Notes under the pieces: model-generated
The model's database searches: none
Seen by the model: the letters and a program-made list of their open reading frames with translations, nothing else
What the model was told of the DNA's origin: nothing
DNA from: CAZSNT01 sp964607765
Lineage (GTDB): Bacteria; Verrucomicrobiota; Lentisphaeria; Oligosphaerales; JABHEG01
Assembly: GCA_964607765.1 (NCBI GenBank)
Contig: CAZSNT010000016.1
Location: 28,028 to 92,027 of the forward strand
DNA length: 64,000 nucleotides
Reading direction: 5' to 3'
Position numbers and translations under genes: made by a program
Shown here: positions 62,601-64,000 of the stretch, one piece after another
Layout of the letters: each line of letters opens with the position of its first letter
Numbering within the stretch: position 1 is the stretch's first letter

Positions 62601-63764
62601 GCGATTGGTGGCGGCCATGTCGTTGCTGGCCCGACGCCACGCCGACGTGTCGACCGTGGCCCCGTCGAAGTCGAACCAGACGCGCCGGGCAGTGACACGC
62701 TTCAGCTCGGCCCGGACCATGTCGTTGTCGAGCCAGCGCTTGTTGTGTAGCCAGACAGGGCGTGTGAACGCAGGTGCGCCAAGAACCATCAAGTTTCCGC
62801 GCGCGCTCAAGTACCCCGTCAGGGCCGGCATCGCCTCGATCGGGTAGCTGACAGCGTTCGGCACGACGAAGAGCCGGAATGTCTCCGGCCGCAAGACCCG
62901 CGAGTCTGCCGCCTGCTCGCCCGTGATGTGCGTGACACCGAACCCCGCATGGGTCAGGGCCTGAGACAGCTGCGCCGCCAGTGCGGAGTCCGCACCGGGC
63001 AGGGCGTCGTCCAAAATCGCTACGCTGCCGCGCGTGCCCTGCACGATGTCGATTCCCACCGCGTTGCCCGAAGCGGAAGCCGGCGCGCGAACGCAAACAC
63101 GCGCGTAATCCGCTGCCGTGTCTCTGAGGATCAGCCCCGCTACGCCTGTGCGCACGGCGCGTCGTGTGCCGAACGCGTACCTGCGAGTAGTCATCAGCGT
63201 CCCGGCCTGCGTGTCCATTACTCGAGCAGACACGCCCTCGCGGTCCAATGCCAACTCCAGATCGTAGCTGCGCCCATACTCCCACGGCACAGTGAGTGCC
63301 TTCTCCTCCGTGGCGGCGAGCTTTGTCTCGCCCTGATTCTGCGCTTGCCACACGCCGCCGCATTTCTCCAGGAAGTCAACCGTGCGTCTTCCCGCTTTGT
63401 CCTCCACCAACGCCAGCATCCAGAAGCTGCCGGAGTCCCGCAGAAGCACGATTCCAGCAAGGCTCCACTGCGCCGGTTCGAGTCGTTCGCCCGGCCGGAC
63501 CGTGGCTGTCACTCGCTGCACGTCCAGCATCGGAGTGAGTTGACGGTACGCCATTGCGTCCTGGCCCGGTGCGCTGCTGCGGCCGCGCAACACGCCATGC
63601 GCAGCCGTCCATGTCCCCCCCAGCGCAGACCACGAGTGCGCCGCCCCGCCAAACCGGTCCTCGAACACCACCCGCCAGTCTTCCGCACCGGGGCCGCAGC
63701 GTGCCGCGCAACAGACAACCACCAAACCAACTCCACTCCAGACAACCAGTCGTCCACTCATCAT
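59685..63764 (-). CDS. Large exported clan GH-A-like glycoside hydrolase, family unassigned
   Basis: A 1359-residue protein. GGAG five bases before ATG 63764 gives a signal peptide (RLVVWSGVGLVVVCCAARC, possibly a lipoprotein signal). The N-terminal ~230 residues look like a LamG/concanavalin-type domain. A flavodoxin- or GATase-like domain follows (about 255-350, VAILDDALPG), then a carbohydrate-binding-like module (about 370-530). The catalytic barrel starts near residue 790 (FIVNGRKWYPVGINFWALY), a GH2/GH5-like entry. The acid/base candidate is E917 (TIWEPGNW) and the nucleophile candidate is E1075 (ILWSEFGKS), 158 residues apart as in clan GH-A. A C-terminal beta domain closes the protein. 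Specific activity cannot be assigned. Confidence 0.82.
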   Translation of the reverse strand: MMSGRLVVWSGVGLVVVCCAARCGPGAEDWRVVFEDRFGGAAHSWSALGGTWTAAHGVLRGRSSAPGQDAMAYRQLTPMLDVQRVTATVRPGERLEPAQWSLAGIVLLRDSGSFWMLALVEDKAGRRTVDFLEKCGGVWQAQNQGETKLAATEEKALTVPWEYGRSYDLELALDREGVSARVMDTQAGTLMTTRRYAFGTRRAVRTGVAGLILRDTAADYARVCVRAPASASGNAVGIDIVQGTRGSVAILDDALPGADSALAAQLSQALTHAGFGVTHITGEQAADSRVLRPETFRLFVVPNAVSYPIEAMPALTGYLSARGNLMVLGAPAFTRPVWLHNKRWLDNDMVRAELKRVTARRVWFDFDGATVDTSAWRRASNDMAATNRLRVVGTEEKKHGKCLEIHTGNLTGWDTYRAPPVAGMFGPDDTLLCFRARGDAATPQLAVELSEEDGSRWIATVPLTMSWDRHVLCPADFTFWPDSQASSRGATGDCVNPQRVVALTVGLARSHTDRVGDGPHTVWLDDIGTAPNPVAEPSKPRDDLPPVIETVSPSYKTYELGAGLALAVAAVQRPVFGGAGELPAVRDAFSCFARPQGKGIGHGCRWRWVPLVEATDANDERRGWPLWLMIDRSFPFNGAVIAACGVNDPAFYRNKAVLALLARTAERMARGVFLLEAGTDRFSYWPDDPARIGATLMNAGTEAAELTVDVTVRAPNGDVVHSKSDVVALAGGDTETVGSEWRPTELDPALDYEVRTELRAGDELIDVVSHNMGVLSARKPSADEFVTVRGADFIVNGRKWYPVGINFWALYVSGLEPGDYHKGWLHPAFYDPEEAELDLQRMAALGINMVSIQLGGAENVPNLLDFMRRCRRHDVRINGYLGGASPLGFDEAAVRAVVEGGRLAENPVLFAYDTIWEPGNWVFRKDKRGDWDGHWSAWLVARYGSVAAAERDWGVPVPRTATGAVTSPSDKQLREAGPWHVMVAAYRRFMDDFASRRWNDAHRRLRAIDPNHLVSFRQGNTLPQDFTFTATPKHIDFICPEGYAIKLGEDGYNAAGFITRYVDFTTRGKPILWSEFGKSIWDRAAMRPDARAEAMQTTYHDMFYRMVLESGATGTAPWWWPGGYRVNERSDFGVCNPDGTPRGAANLIRHYATALKAPRDRLVPTETLVIDRDRHPGGYWRLAFNEGRDAYAKAAARGGCLGLRTTGTGTTSANTPLVAVGNTPYNGSNPPKYLNAEFNWFRIRAADGQWVDVANGATVTVDGTGPVRARISIGNTQEATWLAPVSAGAHEGAVYLASCRESGLEIRQPIARDTPYLADADLGEFTLASRVTRKTRVTVQMTAHERAWFGEKLNFELAP

Positions 63765-63852
63765 CACTCTCCAGCACGCGACTCCGGACTCAGGCCCGAC
63801 CAGGCCGGGCGGCCTCAACATAACACGCCCTGCCACGGGAGTCCCGCATCGT

Positions 63853-63913
63853 GCCGCTCGGGGGCCGAGCGGCCTACTTCCGGATGTAGGGCGGGCGGCC
63901 CCCGACCGCCACG
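63853..63913. repeat. REP-like inverted pair (family C) with covarying stems
   Basis: The first hairpin, GCCGCTCGG-GGG-CCGAGCGGC (63853-63873), is followed by CTAC (63874-63877). After an 8-base spacer, GTAG (63886-63889) precedes a second hairpin (63890-63910). The elements are inverted copies over 28 bases with five differences. Four of these are two compensated base-pair swaps, and one leaves a single mismatch. They lie upstream of the large glycosidase gene. Confidence 0.75.
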
Positions 63914-63924
63914 CCCCCCACGTA

Positions 63925-63959
63925 ACTGACCCGTTGCGACTCGCCCGTAACGGGTCAGT
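63925..63959. repeat. 11-bp perfect inverted repeat sharing GGGTCAGT with 45.8 kb
   Basis: ACTGACCCGTT (63925-63935) and AACGGGTCAGT (63949-63959) pair perfectly around a 13-base loop. The decamer CGGGTCAGTC is also present in the 45772-45848 repeat. It sits between two REP-like elements. Confidence 0.7.
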
Positions 63960-63970
63960 CTCGCGCGGCG

Positions 63971-64000
63971 CCCCGTAGCCCGGCTCTCCTGAGCCGGGTG
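63971..64000 (+). repeat. REP-like element, second copy of family A, cut by window end
   Basis: These 30 bases are identical to 23156-23185, including GTAG (63975-63978) and the hairpin CCCGGCTC-TCCT-GAGCCGGG. The window ends within it, so an inverted partner may follow. Confidence 0.85.

Noticed and set aside
1..64000. CRISPR array, tRNA or rRNA genes
   Set aside because: No regularly spaced direct repeats, cloverleaf-like clusters or rRNA landmarks were noticed. Short hairpins found are REP-like or terminator-like instead.

Overview
The window is about 64 kb of GC-rich DNA from a bacterium, most likely a metagenome-assembled scaffold because it carries one 100-N gap at 20650-20749. The gene content resembles free-living Planctomycetota, Verrucomicrobiota/Kiritimatiellota/Lentisphaerota or Hydrogenedentota. 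It has two Cys-type sulfatases, several Gfo/Idh/MocA oxidoreductases, a ThuA-like protein, giant PQQ-propeller and HEAT-repeat proteins with carbohydrate-binding-like folds, FAD oxidoreductases fused to HEAT repeats, GH10-like, GH38 and GH99-like enzymes, and a double-length UvrA. No rRNA, tRNA or CRISPR array was seen, so the phylum cannot be fixed from this window alone.

Layout. 1-5.0 kb (+): a truncated GH99/WbsX-like glycosidase, a sulfatase and a Gfo/Idh/MocA oxidoreductase, an apparent sulfated-glycan operon. 5.1-7.3 kb (+): a hybrid histidine kinase whose phosphoacceptor His is replaced by Arg. 7.4-12.5 kb (-): a 1289-aa PQQ-propeller/malectin-like protein and a ThuA-like protein. 12.7-18.0 kb (+): an FAD oxidoreductase, a GH10-like enzyme and a HEAT/PA14-like protein. 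18.2-23.0 kb (-): a PBP4-type peptidase and a tandem FAD oxidoreductase interrupted by the gap. 23.4-25.4 kb (+): a second sulfatase. 25.4-31.8 kb (-): tandem-fused UvrA and a PHP-domain protein. 32.0-34.9 kb (+): a large propeller/PHP-like protein. 34.9-41.0 kb (-): an unclassified barrel-like protein, a flotillin/YqiJ pair and phosphoglucomutase.

41-46 kb is the most accessory-looking part. It starts with about 1 kb lacking a convincing gene and holding a REP pair. It continues with an FmdB zinc ribbon, a protein of unknown function, an orphan Rhs C-terminal tip with a DUF2235 lipase domain overlapping a small putative lipoprotein gene (probable toxin/immunity pair), a HicB-HicA module and a 20-bp perfect inverted repeat.

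46-64 kb: a secretin-like STN-repeat protein without a signal peptide (+); a four-gene minus-strand unit (DUF6485, Gfo/Idh/MocA, giant HEAT protein, UroD-like methyltransferase); an NFU-like protein and a GH38 alpha-mannosidase (+); a pilin-like protein and a 1359-aa clan GH-A-like glycosidase (-).

Three unrelated repeat families share one architecture: a GTAG tetranucleotide beside a short hairpin, present as inverted pairs, two of them with compensatory stem changes. These look like REP/BIME elements. The genes together suggest a heterotrophic degrader of complex, probably sulfated polysaccharides.
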